Shown: one piece after another, positions 63,317-64,000 of the stretch
How positions within the stretch are numbered: the first letter of the stretch is position 1
Layout: every line of letters starts with the position of its first letter
Assembly: GCF_020480685.1 (NCBI RefSeq)
Contig: NZ_JAJAFU010000005.1
Location: forward strand, 62,001-126,000
Source: Deferrivibrio essentukiensis
GTDB taxonomy: Bacteria; Chrysiogenota; Deferribacteres; Deferribacterales; Deferrivibrionaceae
Direction of reading: 5' to 3'
Length of the DNA: 64,000 bases
Notes under the pieces: generated by a model
The model's database searches: none
The model's input: only the letters and a program-made list of their open reading frames with translations
What the model was told of the DNA's origin: nothing
Program-made: the position numbers and the translations under genes

Positions 63317-63332
63317 GAGAACAAATGTTCTC
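63317..63332 (+). promoter_or_regulatory. LexA (SOS) box of the Bacillus type
   Basis: GAGAACAAATGTTCTC is a 16-base inverted repeat with 7-base arms. Its core GAAC-N4-GTTC matches the LexA box of Gram-positive bacteria rather than the enterobacterial CTGT-N8-ACAG. It lies in front of the lexA ATG, so lexA is probably self-repressed. Confidence 0.8.
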
Positions 63333-63347
63333 AAAAGGTATTATGTT

Positions 63348-63935
63348 ATGACAAAAGAAGAAAGAAAAAATATAATCTTAAATTTTGTTGATAATTTCTT
63401 AGCAGATAATGGCTACCCTCCTTCTATAAGAGAAATTTGTAGGGGCACAGGAATAAATTCTACATCTGTAGTTAAAAAAATTTTAGACCAGCTAAAAGAT
63501 GAAGGGAAAATAAAAAAAGCAAACCAATTAGCAAGAGGGATACTGTTAAACCGAGAAATACCTATATTGGGGAAGATAAAGGCAGGTACCCCTGTTATTT
63601 CTGAAGAGAATATTGAAGGCTATGTTAACCTCGATACTCTTACAAATATACAAAATTCTTTTTTCCTAAAAATAGAAGGGGACAGTATGAAAAATATAAA
63701 CATACTGGATGGAGATTTAGCCCTTATAAGACAGCAAAATATATTAAACAATAATGAAATAGGCGCATTTAGGATAAATGGTGAAGTGACATTAAAAAGG
63801 ATTAAAATAGATAAAAATAAAATTATTCTAAGACCTGAAAACGAAAATTATGAAGATATAATAATTAACGAGACAGATAACTTTGAAGTCATAGGCAAAC
63901 TTATATATGTACTAAAAGATTTCAGGGATAAGTAA
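63348..63935 (+). CDS. lexA: SOS repressor LexA
   Basis: LexA represses DNA-damage genes and cleaves itself when bound to RecA filaments. Starting at the ATG at 63348 it has 195 residues: a winged helix (NFLADNGYPPSIREICRGTG, INSTSVVKKILDQL) and a peptidase S24 domain. The cleavage bond A79-G80 (KIKAGTP), catalytic Ser113 (GDSMKNINILDGD) and Lys150 (EVTLKR) are all present. An in-frame ATG at 63294 is rejected because it would place the LexA box inside the coding part. A second gene begins one base after the stop. Confidence 0.93.
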   Translation: MTKEERKNIILNFVDNFLADNGYPPSIREICRGTGINSTSVVKKILDQLKDEGKIKKANQLARGILLNREIPILGKIKAGTPVISEENIEGYVNLDTLTNIQNSFFLKIEGDSMKNINILDGDLALIRQQNILNNNEIGAFRINGEVTLKRIKIDKNKIILRPENENYEDIIINETDNFEVIGKLIYVLKDFRDK

Positions 63936-64000
63936 ATGATAACTAATATAAATAAAGAAATAGAAGCCGGTATAATTTTCAAAAATGGTACACCTACCCC
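63936..64000 (+). CDS. Start of an unidentified gene following lexA
   Basis: An ATG directly follows the lexA TAA (TAAATG). The visible 21 codons give MITNINKEIEAGIIFKNGTP and then TP, open to the window edge. The direct junction implies co-transcription and SOS control with lexA. The family cannot be told from this fragment. Confidence 0.5.
   Translation, partial: MITNINKEIEAGIIFKNGTPT

Noticed and set aside
63294-63347. Longer LexA start at 63294
   Set aside because: It would add 18 residues unlike LexA, has no ribosome binding site and would include the -10 and the LexA box in coding sequence.
1-64000. CRISPR arrays, tRNA or rRNA genes, integrase or phage modules
   Set aside because: The gaps between genes are almost all below 250 bases and none shows regular repeats, cloverleaf-like sequence or phage gene products. 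A tRNAscan or Infernal run would be decisive and was not possible.

Overview
The window is an AT-rich, very compact piece of bacterial chromosome made almost wholly of core genes. The gene content suggests a thermophilic or anaerobic Gram-negative bacterium of the Deferribacterota type (Deferribacter, Flexistipes and Calditerrivibrio relatives): flagella, type IV pili, chemotaxis, MutL with an endonuclease motif, IHF, LexA with a Bacillus-type box, and a tryptophanyl-tRNA synthetase with a [4Fe-4S] motif. The phylum call is an inference from gene style and composition, not from a marker search. I saw no rRNA, tRNA or CRISPR array.

Layout. 1-19.7 kb (minus strand): an ExeA-like ATPase and a TPR protein; queE/queD; rluB-scpB-scpA-trpS; an M50 protease; a chemoreceptor; ispD and a PIN/TRAM protein; a K+ channel; YggT, YggS and YfiH proteins; a radical SAM protein; then a late flagellar group (small unknown proteins, fliS, fliD) behind a sigma-28-like promoter at about 19.75 kb. 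19.8-33.9 kb is mixed: HAD hydrolase, murI, zapE, a GGDEF protein, deaD-rlmL, corA, hflKC, an EF-G paralogue, a SPOR-like membrane protein, ihf and merR. 33.9-57.1 kb is one long minus-strand run: hfq, a DUF4416 protein, a second GGDEF protein, a conserved unknown, ftsB/divIC, xseA, greA, an NtrC-type regulator, pgsA, a ferredoxin-like DUF362 protein, plsY, ribD-ribE-ribBA-ribH-nusB, a YhaM-type nuclease, uraA-upp, a DUF502 protein, aroE, pilB-pilT-pilC and a PilS-like kinase. Neighbours often overlap by 1-40 bases, so translational coupling is common. 57.2-58.2 kb is the only accessory-looking stretch: the remains of an IS256-family element beside a truncated membrane-protein gene and a small zinc-ribbon protein, lying between hfq and miaA. 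58.3-61.8 kb holds miaA-mutL-accA (minus); 62.1-64 kb holds ald and lexA (plus).

No wholly new multigene system is evident. The points most worth a second look are small and specific: an iron-sulfur TrpRS, a K+-channel RCK domain that has lost its nucleotide-binding strand, a chemoreceptor without its first membrane helix, an intrinsic terminator built into the first helix of PilS, a c-di-GMP-binding type domain on PilB in a window with two diguanylate cyclases, and operator-like palindromes at lexA, ald and a small zinc-ribbon gene. Several start codons were moved inward from a TTG to an ATG with a better ribosome binding site; this is stated where it applies.
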